Positions 46,474 to 56,135 are shown, numbered from the stretch's first letter. The stretch is DNA of 64,000 bases from Erwinia typographi (GCF_000773975.1 NZ_JRUQ01000062.1:186001-250000); one strand, 5' to 3'. Translations and numbers: made by a program. Notes: generated by a model not told the origin, from the letters alone.

Positions 46474-48141
46474 GTGGCTCAATTCGTCTATAGTATGCAT
46501 CGCGTCGGCAAAGTGGTTCCGCCGAAGCGCCATATCCTGAAAAATATCTCCCTGAGCTTCTTCCCGGGCGCCAAAATCGGCGTGCTCGGTCTGAATGGCG
46601 CAGGTAAATCCACCCTGCTGCGCATCATGGCTGGCATCGATAAAGATATCGAAGGGGAAGCGCGTCCGCAGCCGGGGCTGAAAATTGGTTATCTGCCGCA
46701 GGAACCGCAGCTGAACATGGAGCACACCGTCCGTGAATCCGTTGAGGAAGCCCTGTCGGAAGTGGTTGGCGCGCTGAAGCGGCTTGATGAAGTTTACGCG
46801 CTGTATGCGGAAGAAGACGCCGACTTCGATAAGCTGGCCGCTGAACAGGGCAGGCTTGAAGAGATTATCCAGGCGCACGACGGCCACAACCTGAATACCC
46901 AGCTGGAACGTGCTGCCGATGCGCTGCGCCTGCCCGACTGGGAGGCGAAAGTGGCGAACCTGTCCGGTGGCGAGCGCCGCCGCGTGGCGCTGTGCCGCCT
47001 GCTGCTGGAAAAACCTGACATGCTGCTGCTGGACGAACCAACCAACCACCTGGACGCAGAGTCCGTGGCGTGGCTGGAACGCTTCCTGCACGATTTCGAA
47101 GGCACCGTGGTAGCCATTACCCACGACCGCTACTTCCTTGATAACGTCGCGGGCTGGATACTTGAGCTGGACCGCGGCGAAGGCATTCCGTGGGAAGGGA
47201 ACTACTCTTCCTGGCTGGAGCAGAAGGATGCGCGTCTGGCGCAGGAAGCGTCAAGCGAAGCGGCCCGCCGCAAATCCATTGAGAAAGAGTTGGAGTGGGT
47301 TCGCCAGGGCGCTAAAGGCCGTCAGTCGAAGGGCAAAGCCCGTCTGGCGCGTTTTGAAGAGCTGAACAATACCGAATACCAGAAGCGCAACGAGACCAAC
47401 GAACTGTTTATTCCGCCAGGCGCCCGGCTGGGCGATAAAGTGGTGGAAGTGAGCAATCTGCGCAAGTCCTACGGTGACCGCCTGCTGATTGACGATCTCT
47501 CCTTCTCGGTGCCGAAAGGCGCGATTGTGGGGATTATCGGCCCGAACGGCGCCGGTAAATCCACGCTGTTCCGCATGATGTCAGGGCAGGAAGCGCCTGA
47601 TTCCGGCAGCATTGTGCTGGGCGATACCGTCAAGCTGGCCTCTGTCGATCAGTTCCGCGACAGCATGGATAACAGCAAAACGGTCTGGGAAGAAGTCTCC
47701 GGCGGCCAGGACATTATGCGAATTGGCAACACCGAGATGCCAAGCCGTGCCTACGTGGGACGCTTTAACTTCAAGGGCGTGGACCAGGGCAAACGCGTTG
47801 GCGAGCTGTCCGGCGGTGAGCGTGGACGTCTGCATCTGGCTAAGCTGTTGCAGGTTGGCGGCAACATGCTGCTGCTCGATGAACCGACCAACGATCTGGA
47901 CATTGAAACCCTGCGCGCGCTGGAAAATGCCCTGCTGGAGTTTCCGGGCTGCGCGATGGTTATCTCGCATGACCGCTGGTTCCTTGACCGCATCGCGACT
48001 CACATCCTCGACTACCAGGATGAGGGCAAGATCGAGTTCTTCGAAGGTAACTTCACCGAATACGAAGAGTACAAGAAGCGTACGCTGGGCGCGGAAGCGC
48101 TGGAGCCAAAACGCATCAAGTACAAGCGTATGGCTAAGTAA
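46474..48141 (+). CDS. ettA: Energy-dependent translational throttle protein EttA
   Basis: ABC-F ATPase of 555 residues that binds the ribosomal E site and gates the first elongation step in response to the ADP/ATP ratio. Two ABC cassettes are seen: Walker A GLNGAGKSTLLRIMAG and GPNGAGKSTLFRMMSG, signatures LSGGERRRVALCRL and LSGGERGRLHLAKL. The arm and linker sequences are those of EttA, and the protein ends KRIKYKRMAK as in E. coli. It starts at a GTG. In E. coli it is adjacent to slt; here 18 kb lie between. Confidence 0.98.
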   Translation: MAQFVYSMHRVGKVVPPKRHILKNISLSFFPGAKIGVLGLNGAGKSTLLRIMAGIDKDIEGEARPQPGLKIGYLPQEPQLNMEHTVRESVEEALSEVVGALKRLDEVYALYAEEDADFDKLAAEQGRLEEIIQAHDGHNLNTQLERAADALRLPDWEAKVANLSGGERRRVALCRLLLEKPDMLLLDEPTNHLDAESVAWLERFLHDFEGTVVAITHDRYFLDNVAGWILELDRGEGIPWEGNYSSWLEQKDARLAQEASSEAARRKSIEKELEWVRQGAKGRQSKGKARLARFEELNNTEYQKRNETNELFIPPGARLGDKVVEVSNLRKSYGDRLLIDDLSFSVPKGAIVGIIGPNGAGKSTLFRMMSGQEAPDSGSIVLGDTVKLASVDQFRDSMDNSKTVWEEVSGGQDIMRIGNTEMPSRAYVGRFNFKGVDQGKRVGELSGGERGRLHLAKLLQVGGNMLLLDEPTNDLDIETLRALENALLEFPGCAMVISHDRWFLDRIATHILDYQDEGKIEFFEGNFTEYEEYKKRTLGAEALEPKRIKYKRMAK

Positions 48142-48147
48142 CAGGCT

Positions 48148-48176
48148 GAGGGCGGAGAAATCCGCCCTCTTCTTTT
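48148..48176 (+). terminator. ettA terminator
   Basis: GAGGGCGGA-GAAA-TCCGCCCTC followed by TTCTTTT, 7 bp past the ettA stop. Confidence 0.92.
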
Positions 48177-48226
48177 GCAGGTTTTATAGCATACCATCGC
48201 GCCGGGCGAATACCTGCTCCCGGCCT

Positions 48227-49120
48227 TTACTGGTAGAACTCACGAAAGACGGGCGACTGTAACGCGTAATCAATAAAGCGCGCCAGCGCTGGCGAGTTCA
48301 GCTTGCGGCTTGGGTAGACCAGCCACAGCTCGTTGCCTTCCACCTGCCACTCCGGCAACACCTGTACTAAGCCGCCGTTTGACAAAAGATCTCCGGTGAG
48401 AAACTTCGGCAGCAGCGTAATACCCGCACCGCCCAGCGCACACTCGCGCGCATAGACCAGATTATCGGTCATATGGATTGGCGGCAGCAGCCAGCGGTAG
48501 TACTCCTCTTCACGTTTGAGCAGCCATTCACTCCACGCCCGGTGAGCGATGCAGCGATGCCCGGCCAACTGCTGAGGATGGGTGAGTTCATCATGCAGTT
48601 CAAGATAGCCCTTTGACGCCACCAGCAGCCGCTCACAGTAGCCGATGCGCCGCCCAATCAACGATGAATCCTGCGGCTGGCCGGTGCGCAGCGCCACGTC
48701 ATAGCCATCCTGCACCAGATCCCGCACCTCATCCGACACCGAAACCTCCAGCGTCACGTCCGGATACTCCTGTTGAAAAGCAGAGTTGAAGCGCGCCAGT
48801 AGCGTGGCCCCAATTCCCGCCGGTGAGGTGATGCGTAGCCGCCCGCTGGGATTATCCCGCAGGCGCTGAATCGCCATATTGGCCCGTTCGCTGGCCTGCA
48901 TCATCTCCTGGCAATGAACCAGATAACGTTCACCGGCAAAAGTCAGGTTCAGTTGTCTGGTAGTGCGATTGATCAGGCGCAGCCCCAGAGAGTGCTCAAG
49001 GTGACTGACGCGCTGGCTGACGCTGGATTTGGGTAATCCTGCCCGTTTTGCTGCCCCGGTGAAGCTACCGCACTCCGCTACCAGCGCAAACAGGGCCATC
49101 TCTTGCAGCTGTTTAAACAT
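48227..49120 (-). CDS. LysR family transcriptional regulator
   Basis: A 297-residue LysR regulator with an N-terminal helix-turn-helix (FTGAAKRAGLPKSSVSQRVS at about 20-39) and a periplasmic-binding-like effector domain. It belongs to the large group with the sequence LRLINRTTRQLNLTFAGERY. It is divergent from the oxidoreductase gene, 100 bp apart, so it probably controls it. The target signal is unknown, but LysR/quinone-oxidoreductase pairs often answer electrophiles or quinones. Confidence 0.9.
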   Translation of the reverse strand: MFKQLQEMALFALVAECGSFTGAAKRAGLPKSSVSQRVSHLEHSLGLRLINRTTRQLNLTFAGERYLVHCQEMMQASERANMAIQRLRDNPSGRLRITSPAGIGATLLARFNSAFQQEYPDVTLEVSVSDEVRDLVQDGYDVALRTGQPQDSSLIGRRIGYCERLLVASKGYLELHDELTHPQQLAGHRCIAHRAWSEWLLKREEEYYRWLLPPIHMTDNLVYARECALGGAGITLLPKFLTGDLLSNGGLVQVLPEWQVEGNELWLVYPSRKLNSPALARFIDYALQSPVFREFYQ

Positions 49121-49220
49121 GATTGTTCACCTGAAACGAACGCTTCGTTATTTATTGTACGGCTTATCATTAGCTAACTGAAGTTCTACACTGAATACCA
49201 CAACTTAAAGGAGATGCGCT

Positions 49221-50222
49221 ATGACTATCAAAGCGATTGCAATCAATCCAGAAAAGCCCCAACAGTTTATTGAAATCCAGCCGGAGCGCCCGACGCCGGG
49301 CGAATACGATCTGCTGGTCGACGTTAAGGCCGCCTCGGTCAATCCGGTCGATACCAAGGTGCACAAAGGCGCACAGAAAAATGGCCTGCAGCACCCGCGA
49401 ATTTTGGGTTGGGATGCCAGCGGCGTGGTGCTGGAAGTGGGCAGTAAGGTCAACGGCTTCAAAGCCGGTGATGAAGTGTATTATGCCGGAGACATCACTC
49501 GCCCGGGGAGTAACACCACCCATCAACTGATCGACGCGCGCATTACCGGCCATAAACCCACTTCGCTGGACTGGGCTGCATCGGCGGCGATCCCGCTGAC
49601 CGCCCTGACGGCCTGGGAAGGCCTGTTCGACCGCCTACAGCTTGATAAAGCGGAAGAAGGTAAAACGCTGTTGATCGTCGGCGGCGCTGGCGGTGTGGGA
49701 TCGCTGGCTATTCCGTTCGCCAAACTGCGCAGCAAAGTGCAGGTTATTGCCACCGCCTCTCGCCCGGACTCGGTGCAGTGGTGTAAGGATCGCGGCGCTG
49801 ACCTGGTCATCGATTATAAAGATATGGCTGGCGAACTGGCGAAACACGGGCTTAAGCAGGTGGACTACATCTTCTGCCTGAATGACACCGACGGGCACTG
49901 GGAAGCGATGGCTAAGCTGATCGCCCCGCAGGGACATATCTGCACCATCGTGGAAAATGAAAAGCCGCTGGAGATGAACGAGCTGAAGCTGAAAAGCGCC
50001 TCGCTACACTTTGAATTTATGTACACGCGCAGCATGTACACCACCCCGGATATCGCTCAGCAGGGGGAAATTCTGACGGCTACCGCCAAACTGCTCGACG
50101 AGGGCAAGGTCACCAGCTCGCTTAGCAAAACCCTGCACGGGCTGAGCGTGGAAACCCTGACGGAGGCGCATCGTCTGGTGCTGGAAGGCCATATGCGCGG
50201 CAAGGTCGTGATGGTTTACTAA
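49221..50222 (+). CDS. Zinc-type alcohol dehydrogenase-like / quinone oxidoreductase
   Basis: A 333-residue medium-chain reductase of the ZADH/QOR class. It starts MTIKAIAINPEKPQQF, has the GroES-like domain with SVNPVDTKVHKG and ILGWDASGVVLEVG, and the NADPH site LLIVGGAGGVGSLAIPFAKL. The catalytic-zinc cysteine is replaced by the pattern typical of zinc-free quinone reductases, so NADPH-dependent reduction of quinones or enones is likelier than alcohol oxidation. The ATG follows AAAGGAGATGCGCT. It forms a divergent pair with the LysR gene inserted between ettA and nadR. Confidence 0.88.
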   Translation: MTIKAIAINPEKPQQFIEIQPERPTPGEYDLLVDVKAASVNPVDTKVHKGAQKNGLQHPRILGWDASGVVLEVGSKVNGFKAGDEVYYAGDITRPGSNTTHQLIDARITGHKPTSLDWAASAAIPLTALTAWEGLFDRLQLDKAEEGKTLLIVGGAGGVGSLAIPFAKLRSKVQVIATASRPDSVQWCKDRGADLVIDYKDMAGELAKHGLKQVDYIFCLNDTDGHWEAMAKLIAPQGHICTIVENEKPLEMNELKLKSASLHFEFMYTRSMYTTPDIAQQGEILTATAKLLDEGKVTSSLSKTLHGLSVETLTEAHRLVLEGHMRGKVVMVY

Positions 50223-50238
50223 CCCATTGCTTCAGCCG

Positions 50239-50276
50239 GGCAAACGGTTCAGAGCGCAGTGACTGAACCGTTTGCC
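50239..50276. terminator. Bidirectional terminator between oxidoreductase and nadR
   Basis: GGCAAACGGTTCAG, a 10-base loop, then CTGAACCGTTTGCC: a perfect 14-bp stem between convergent genes. T/A-rich stem flanks rather than a long T-run. Confidence 0.6.
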
Positions 50277-50277
50277 G

Positions 50278-51504
50278 TCAGGCTCCCAGCATCTCCTTCA
50301 CCAGCTCCACGCAGCGCAGGAAGCGCTCATCGTAGTTGTCCTGCTCAACGTGCACATAGTGGATATGATTCTCTTCCAGCATCGACACCAGCAGCGCCTG
50401 GAACTCTTTGCGGTCCACCGAGCTTCCCAGGCTGCGCAAGCCGTCGGCAACCCAGGGCACGTTGTTTTCCACCAGGATCACCAGGTCAAAACGATACTCA
50501 TCGATCAGCGCCTGCACAAACGGGTGCTCGCGGCCTTCATATTTCTTACAAAACGCCTGGGTGGTGACAAAGTCGGTATCGATAAACGCCACTTTGTTGG
50601 CATATTTAACTGCGAAATCAATGTATTGCGCCTGACCGAGGGCAATTTTATCGTAGTCGGAATACTGTAGCGCCATCTCATCGCCGCCGAGGTGTGAGAA
50701 GACGTAATCGCGACCAAATTCCCACGCGCTGGTGGTATTAAAGATATTCGCCAGCTTGTTGACCAGCGTTGACTTTCCGCTCGACTCGCCGCCAAGAATC
50801 GCTACCGTGCGCACGAAGAAGGGTTTCACCTCGGTAGGGATGTATTCCCAGTAGCGGAACGGATCGTGACGGATCTGCGCGCCGCTGATGCTCATAAACG
50901 AACGGCCAGGGTCAATAACAACCGCCTCAATCCCCAGATGTTGCTGATACTGCGGCGCATCGAACTCTTCGCTGGTGTAAACCCGGTTCGGCATGATGCC
51001 GTGGTGTTCCATAAAGCCGTTAATACCGCGGCTCCAGACGTCCCAGCCGTGCGGATAGGGCTCCATGCCCTCCTCGTTAAAGGAGTGAATACGGATATTT
51101 TTCTGGTATTTAAAGGTTTGCAGCAGCCAGCGCAGCCGGTCGCTCACCGTCGGCTGCTGCGACATGGCGCTGGCTTCAAACAGCTGGCGGTCGCGCGGCT
51201 CATCGTAGCCCATAATGATATGCAGCTCATCAACCTGGCTACAGGCGCGCTGAATCAGATAAATATGCCCGGTATGCAGGGGATAAAATTTACCGAACAC
51301 TACGCCAATGGTCTTTTCGCGACGGGGAAACTCCAGCCCGAGAAAACGGTGCAGCGCTTCCAGTTTCTGCGCGCTGGGACTTTTGATTTTGGCGTTAAGT
51401 AGCTGGCTGAGATAGCCTTTAGTCATACCGCTGGCGTCCGCCACCTGCTGCAAGGTGCAGCCCTGCTGGCGAATAGCGGATTTGAGATAATCGAATGGCG
51501 ACAT
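50278..51504 (-). CDS. nadR: NadR: NAD repressor / NMN adenylyltransferase / ribosylnicotinamide kinase
   Basis: Three-function regulator of NAD salvage, 408 residues. An N-terminal helix-turn-helix (LQQVADASGMTKGYLSQLLN) represses NAD synthesis genes. The adenylyltransferase domain has GKFYPLHTGHIYLIQRA. The kinase domain has the P-loop GGESSGKSTLVNKLA (about 239-253). It starts 15 bp after radA in the serB-radA-nadR unit, as in E. coli. Confidence 0.97.
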   Translation of the reverse strand: MSPFDYLKSAIRQQGCTLQQVADASGMTKGYLSQLLNAKIKSPSAQKLEALHRFLGLEFPRREKTIGVVFGKFYPLHTGHIYLIQRACSQVDELHIIMGYDEPRDRQLFEASAMSQQPTVSDRLRWLLQTFKYQKNIRIHSFNEEGMEPYPHGWDVWSRGINGFMEHHGIMPNRVYTSEEFDAPQYQQHLGIEAVVIDPGRSFMSISGAQIRHDPFRYWEYIPTEVKPFFVRTVAILGGESSGKSTLVNKLANIFNTTSAWEFGRDYVFSHLGGDEMALQYSDYDKIALGQAQYIDFAVKYANKVAFIDTDFVTTQAFCKKYEGREHPFVQALIDEYRFDLVILVENNVPWVADGLRSLGSSVDRKEFQALLVSMLEENHIHYVHVEQDNYDERFLRCVELVKEMLGA

Positions 51505-51519
51505 TTGCGGCCCCTTGCG

Positions 51520-52902
51520 TTACAAATCATCCAGGATTGCCAGCGCATCGGCCAGCTTTTTCACACCGTAGACCTTCATATTTTCCGGCGGCTTTTTCGG
51601 CACGTTGGCGGCCGGCACGATGGCGCGACGGAAGCCATGCTTAGCGGCTTCGGAAATACGCTCCTGCCCGCTCGGCACCGGACGGATCTCTCCGGCCAGC
51701 CCAACCTCGCCAAATACCACCAGATCCTGCGGCAAAGGACGGTCGCGCAGGCTGGAAACCATCGACAGCATTAAGGCTAAATCCGCACTGGTTTCCGTCA
51801 CCTTGACGCCGCCAACCACGTTAACAAACACGTCCTGATCGGCCATTTGCAGGCCGCCGTGGCGGTGCAGCACCGCCAGCAGGATCGCCAGACGGTTCTG
51901 CTCAAGCCCTACCGCTACGCGCCTCGGGTTGCCCATCATCGAGTGATCCACCAGCGCCTGAATCTCAACCAGCAGCGGTCGCGTTCCTTCCCACAGCACC
52001 ATCACCGAGCTGCCGGAGGTCACCTCTTCTCCCCGGCTGAGGAAAATGGCGGAAGGGTTGCTAACTTCGCGCAGCCCCTGCTCGGTCATGGCAAACACGC
52101 CCAGCTCGTTGACCGCGCCGAAGCGGTTTTTGTGGCTGCGAAGCGTACGAAAGCGCGAGTCCGCGTCGCCGTCCAGCAGCACCGAGCAGTCTATACAGTG
52201 CTCAAGCACCTTTGGCCCGGCCAGCGATCCGTCTTTGGTCACATGGCCCACCATCACGATCGCCACGCCGCGTGTTTTCGCAAAGCGGGTAAGGTAAGCA
52301 GCAGTTTCGCGCACCTGCGCCACGCTGCCGGGCGAGGACTGGATATCGGCTATATGCATCACCTGGATCGAGTCGATCACCATCAGCCTTGGCTCTTCCT
52401 GCTCGGCGATCAGGCAGATCTGCTCGATGCTGGTTTCCGACAGCATATTGAGGTTTTCTGTCGGCAGACCTAAACGGTGCGCGCGCATCGCCACCTGCTG
52501 CAACGACTCTTCGCCGGTGACATAAAGGGTTTTCATCCCTTCGGCCAGCTTGCACAGGGTTTGCAGCAGCAGCGTACTTTTCCCGGCACCGGGGTTGCCG
52601 CCGATCAGGATCGCACTGCCGGGCACCACGCCGCCGCCCAGCACGCGGTCAAACTCTTTGAACCCGGTGGAGAAGCGCGGTAACGCTTCCAGGCTGATTT
52701 CGGAGAGCTTCTGCACCTTGCTGGGGCCCGCGCTGCCCGCATAGCCGGAGAGACGCTCGTTGCGCGCCACGGTCGGCGAAGCCGCCAGACGCACTTCGGT
52801 AATGGTGTTCCACGCCTGGCAGGCGCTGCATTGCCCCTGCCAGCGAGGATAATCGGCGCCGCATTCATTACAAACAAAGGCGCGCTTTGCCGCTTTGGCC
52901 AA
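51520..52902 (-). CDS. radA: DNA repair protein RadA
   Basis: Branch-migration ATPase in recombinational repair, 460 residues. The N-terminal zinc finger is CNECGADYPRWQGQCSAC. The RecA-like ATPase has Walker A GGNPGAGKSTLLLQTL, the RadA-specific KNRFG motif in SHKNRFGAVNELG, and a Lon-protease-like C-terminal domain. It follows serB by 9 bp. Confidence 0.98.
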   Translation of the reverse strand: MAKAAKRAFVCNECGADYPRWQGQCSACQAWNTITEVRLAASPTVARNERLSGYAGSAGPSKVQKLSEISLEALPRFSTGFKEFDRVLGGGVVPGSAILIGGNPGAGKSTLLLQTLCKLAEGMKTLYVTGEESLQQVAMRAHRLGLPTENLNMLSETSIEQICLIAEQEEPRLMVIDSIQVMHIADIQSSPGSVAQVRETAAYLTRFAKTRGVAIVMVGHVTKDGSLAGPKVLEHCIDCSVLLDGDADSRFRTLRSHKNRFGAVNELGVFAMTEQGLREVSNPSAIFLSRGEEVTSGSSVMVLWEGTRPLLVEIQALVDHSMMGNPRRVAVGLEQNRLAILLAVLHRHGGLQMADQDVFVNVVGGVKVTETSADLALMLSMVSSLRDRPLPQDLVVFGEVGLAGEIRPVPSGQERISEAAKHGFRRAIVPAANVPKKPPENMKVYGVKKLADALAILDDL

Positions 52903-52911
52903 ATCTACCCC

Positions 52912-53889
52912 TTAACGCTCATCAAAGATCAGGCTGCCGCTCAGAATACAGAACAGCCCCATTAAATCCGCATGGCGGACCATCACTTCAGCCTGCTCAT
53001 TCACCTTTGGCTTAGCGTGATAGGCAATGCCCAGCGCGGCGGCCTTAATCATCGGCAGGTCGTTGGCGCCGTCGCCGATCGCCACGGTCTGCTCTGGCGC
53101 AATTTCAAAGCGCGTCGCCAGCTTCAGCAGCATATCCGCCTTGTATCTGGCATCGACGATATCGCCGAGAACTTCGCCGGTCAGCTTGCCGTCGCGAATT
53201 TCCAGCACGTTGGCGGCAACCGCCGACAGATGCAATTTATCGCGCAGGTACTCGGCAAAATAGGTAAACCCACCTGAAGCGATCGCCACATGCCACCCCA
53301 GCGCCTGGAGCTTATGCACCAGTTCGGTCAGGCCAGGCATCAGCGGCAGTTCGTCACGGACTTTAGCAAGGATACTGGCATCGGCGCCTTTCAGCGTTGC
53401 TACGCGCTGACGCAGGCTGGCGGTAAAATCCAGCTCGCCGCGCATCGCCCGCTCGGTGACTTCCGCCACCATGTCACCGCTGCCGGCCAGCCGGGCGATC
53501 TCATCAATGCACTCAATTTTAATCGCGGTGGAGTCCATATCCATAACCAGCAGCCCCGGCGTCTTCAGATGCGGGATTTTCCCCAGCGGCGCAACGTCCA
53601 GACCGGCGTCGTGCGCCAGCTGCGTAGCCCGTGCGGTAAGCGTCCCGGCAAGGCGAACAACGTGATATTCCTCAACGCGCCAGGCGCTGACAATCACCAT
53701 CGCCGCGCCGAGCTGGCGCTGAAGCGCCGTCAGGCGGTCTTTATTCAGCTCGCGTCCGTACAGAAGCCAGCCGGTGCGGCCGGCACGATAATCCAGCGGC
53801 ATCACTTCATCGCCGCTGAGGGAAAGAGGTAAACCCGGCCAGAGAGAGACATCGGAAGGCAGGTCGCACCAGGTCAGACTATTTGGCAT
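52912..53889 (-). CDS. serB: Phosphoserine phosphatase SerB
   Basis: HAD-family phosphatase for the last step of serine synthesis, 325 residues. The nucleophile motif is LLVMDMDSTAIKIECIDE; later motifs are VAIASGGFTYFAEYLR and VAIGDGANDLPMI. The N-terminal ACT-like part is as in E. coli SerB (322 residues). First gene of serB-radA-nadR and divergent from ytjB, 116 bp apart. Confidence 0.98.
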   Translation of the reverse strand: MPNSLTWCDLPSDVSLWPGLPLSLSGDEVMPLDYRAGRTGWLLYGRELNKDRLTALQRQLGAAMVIVSAWRVEEYHVVRLAGTLTARATQLAHDAGLDVAPLGKIPHLKTPGLLVMDMDSTAIKIECIDEIARLAGSGDMVAEVTERAMRGELDFTASLRQRVATLKGADASILAKVRDELPLMPGLTELVHKLQALGWHVAIASGGFTYFAEYLRDKLHLSAVAANVLEIRDGKLTGEVLGDIVDARYKADMLLKLATRFEIAPEQTVAIGDGANDLPMIKAAALGIAYHAKPKVNEQAEVMVRHADLMGLFCILSGSLIFDER

Positions 53890-54005
53890 TACAGCTCCTG
53901 TAGGGACATATTAACCACGCAAGAGGCTACCTTGTCAGCCCCGCTTCTGGCAACATAAAGCATCGATACGAACGTTGGTTCGTACATAAAGTGTGAAGGG
54001 TAAAG

Positions 54006-54671
54006 ATGGCAAAGGCCAAACTTAAATTTCGTCTGCATCGTACGGCCATCGTGCTGATCTGCCTCACCTTGCTGGTGGTGCTGATGCAGGGCGCGTCGTG
54101 GTTCAGCCTCGGCCATCAGATGGCGCGTTCCGAACAGGTAGACGAGCTGGCGCGTACGCTGACGCGGCAAGTGGCCTTCAGCCTGACGCCGCTGATGGAA
54201 CACAGCGATGACAGTCACCAAAAAATTGTTGATGTTATTACTCAGTTGACCAGCGAGAGCCGCATCCTCGACGCCTCCGTCTATGATGATAACGGCACGC
54301 TGCTGGCCCACAGCGGCGAAACCATTAACGTACGCGACCGCCTGGCGCTGGACGGGCATCGCGCCGGCAGCTACTTCAATCACCAACTGGTGCAGCCGCT
54401 GGACGGCCCGGATGGGCCGGTTGGCTTTCTGCGCGTGACGCTGGATACGCATGTGCTGGTCACCGAGTCCAAGCAGGTGGATAACACCACCAACATTTTG
54501 CGCCTGATGATGCTGCTGGCGCTGGCTATCGGCATCATTCTGAGCCGTACCCTGCTGCGCGACCGCCGCACCCGCTGGCAGCAGTCGCCTTTCCTGCTGA
54601 CCGCGAATAATCCGGTGAAGGAAGACGACGACAGCGGCGAAGAGGCCACGCCGCAGCCCAATAAACCTTAA
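54006..54671 (+). CDS. ytjB: SMP family membrane protein YtjB
   Basis: A 221-residue inner-membrane protein (formerly Smp). One membrane segment at about 14-36 is followed by a periplasmic domain of about 130 residues, then a second membrane segment near 160-180 and an acidic cytoplasmic tail. This is a sensor-like layout without a kinase. The function is not known. It is divergent from serB, as in E. coli, and its stop directly abuts the yjjJ stop on the other strand. Confidence 0.9.
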   Translation: MAKAKLKFRLHRTAIVLICLTLLVVLMQGASWFSLGHQMARSEQVDELARTLTRQVAFSLTPLMEHSDDSHQKIVDVITQLTSESRILDASVYDDNGTLLAHSGETINVRDRLALDGHRAGSYFNHQLVQPLDGPDGPVGFLRVTLDTHVLVTESKQVDNTTNILRLMMLLALAIGIILSRTLLRDRRTRWQQSPFLLTANNPVKEDDDSGEEATPQPNKP

Positions 54672-56003
54672 TCAGGCCATCCTTTCGATCTGTGGGGCAA
54701 GCTCCTGTAGCGCCTGCCCCATCTCTCTCGCCAGCCGCCGGAAATCGTCGCTCCAGGCTTCGCCCTCCGCAATGGCCTGCCAGTATCGCTGCGCCATGCT
54801 TAACGCTCTCTGCCAGACTTCGCGCCCAATCGTGCTGTCCAGCTCAATGACTGGCGGCCGATCGCGCATATAGCCAGCGCTGTTGGGAGCAAAGCTCATC
54901 GGCAGCATGTCATAGGTGGGCGTCAGGGTTAGCGTCGGCGAGGTCAGAAAAAAGGACAGATTTCCGCCATGCATATCGCCATTGGCGATCAGGCGGCCAA
55001 ACGCCCACTGAAGCGTGCCGCGAGCCGCATCCTCCGCCGTGATTTTTTTCTGGCTAAGCAACTCACTCAGCGCCTGCGGCCAGCGGGCGTGACTGCCGGT
55101 AAATTCCCCCTGCACCGACTCAAGTGAAACCAGGCTTTTTCTGCCGCTTTGACCAATACGGTCGAACCTGACGACCTCCAGAAACAGTTGTCCCTGCTGC
55201 CCGGTGAGAATGCTGGCGTCCGCAGCGTGAAGCCCCTCCTGCTGGAGCATGTGCAGCGCCAGCGCTTCAGCCCTCAACAGATCGCACCAGCGCTGGCTGT
55301 TTTCGTTGCGGCGCTCCGGGGTGAATTTGACCAGCACCTGAGCCTGACTGTTGTCATCTTGTGCAGCGTAGCAAACGAATTTGGGCTGTTCGCCACCGGC
55401 CGACGATCCGACTTCTTCTCCTGCCAGCACTCTCTTCGCCATTTCAGGATAAAGATCCTGCTTTTGTTCGGGAGCAATGGGCACCAGCGCAGGCTGCCGC
55501 AGCCAGCGCTGATAGCTTTGCTGGCCAATCAGCAAGTTGCCCGATACGTCGCTGCCTCTCGCCGTCAGGGCGATCAGGCAGTGGTCATCATTCCACTGGC
55601 GGATATCCTCCGGCAGCGCAAGTTCGATAGCACACTCACGCCCCCACGCCCGCCCCAGAAATCCCTGCGGCCGCATGTCGTTCAGATACCACGGCAAGCC
55701 GTCAAAATAGCGCAGGTTCTGATGGCGATCTTCCACTACGCAGCTGCCCGCAGGCCAGACGCTGTAAAGCTGCCCGGCCTTACTGGCCACGCCTTGCTCG
55801 TCGATTTGCCATAAAGGAAAGCGGCTCTCTTCACGCAGCGGTCGCAGCAGCGCGTAGCGCGTTGCGCGCGCGCGGCCATATTTCAGCACCTGAGGATCGG
55901 CAGAAATCAGGCGCGAAAGCGTGGCCTGGCTGATTCCCAGACGGGCAGTTAAGGTGGCCGCATCCAGCGGACCGTGCAGCAACAGCGAGCTTAAATCGGC
56001 CAT
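54672..56003 (-). CDS. yjjJ: HipA-like kinase YjjJ (HipH)
   Basis: A 443-residue HipA-type Ser/Thr kinase with its own N-terminal DNA-binding domain (LTARLGISQATLSRLISADP at about 18-37) in place of a separate HipB antitoxin. HipA motifs are present: EEVGSSAGGEQPKFVCYA, the catalytic loop LIANGDMHGGNLSFFL, and the metal site TPTYDMLPM. E. coli YjjJ, the same length, has been linked to toxin-like activity; the substrate is unknown. The three bases before the ATG directly join a repeat array (56006-56104), and there is no Shine-Dalgarno sequence. Confidence 0.9.
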   Translation of the reverse strand: MADLSSLLLHGPLDAATLTARLGISQATLSRLISADPQVLKYGRARATRYALLRPLREESRFPLWQIDEQGVASKAGQLYSVWPAGSCVVEDRHQNLRYFDGLPWYLNDMRPQGFLGRAWGRECAIELALPEDIRQWNDDHCLIALTARGSDVSGNLLIGQQSYQRWLRQPALVPIAPEQKQDLYPEMAKRVLAGEEVGSSAGGEQPKFVCYAAQDDNSQAQVLVKFTPERRNENSQRWCDLLRAEALALHMLQQEGLHAADASILTGQQGQLFLEVVRFDRIGQSGRKSLVSLESVQGEFTGSHARWPQALSELLSQKKITAEDAARGTLQWAFGRLIANGDMHGGNLSFFLTSPTLTLTPTYDMLPMSFAPNSAGYMRDRPPVIELDSTIGREVWQRALSMAQRYWQAIAEGEAWSDDFRRLAREMGQALQELAPQIERMA

Positions 56004-56005
56004 AG

Positions 56006-56104
56006 TGAATAGATTAATGAATAGATAACTGAATAGATAAATATCACTTAATTAAGTGAAAATAAAGGAAATATGCATGAGAAACGCGCTAAATATGAAT
56101 AGAT
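56006..56104. repeat. TGAATAGAT repeat array and 16-bp palindrome upstream of yjjJ
   Basis: TGAATAGAT occurs at 56006, 56018 and 56030, an exact 12-bp period, and again at 56096. Between copies three and four is the perfect palindrome TCACTTAATTAAGTGA (56044-56059). The array fills the promoter and ribosome-site region of yjjJ. It is most simply read as an operator array, perhaps for YjjJ's own DNA-binding domain. Confidence 0.75.
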
Positions 56105-56135
56105 ACTGAAGAGATTGCTTTGCAGGATTTTTACT

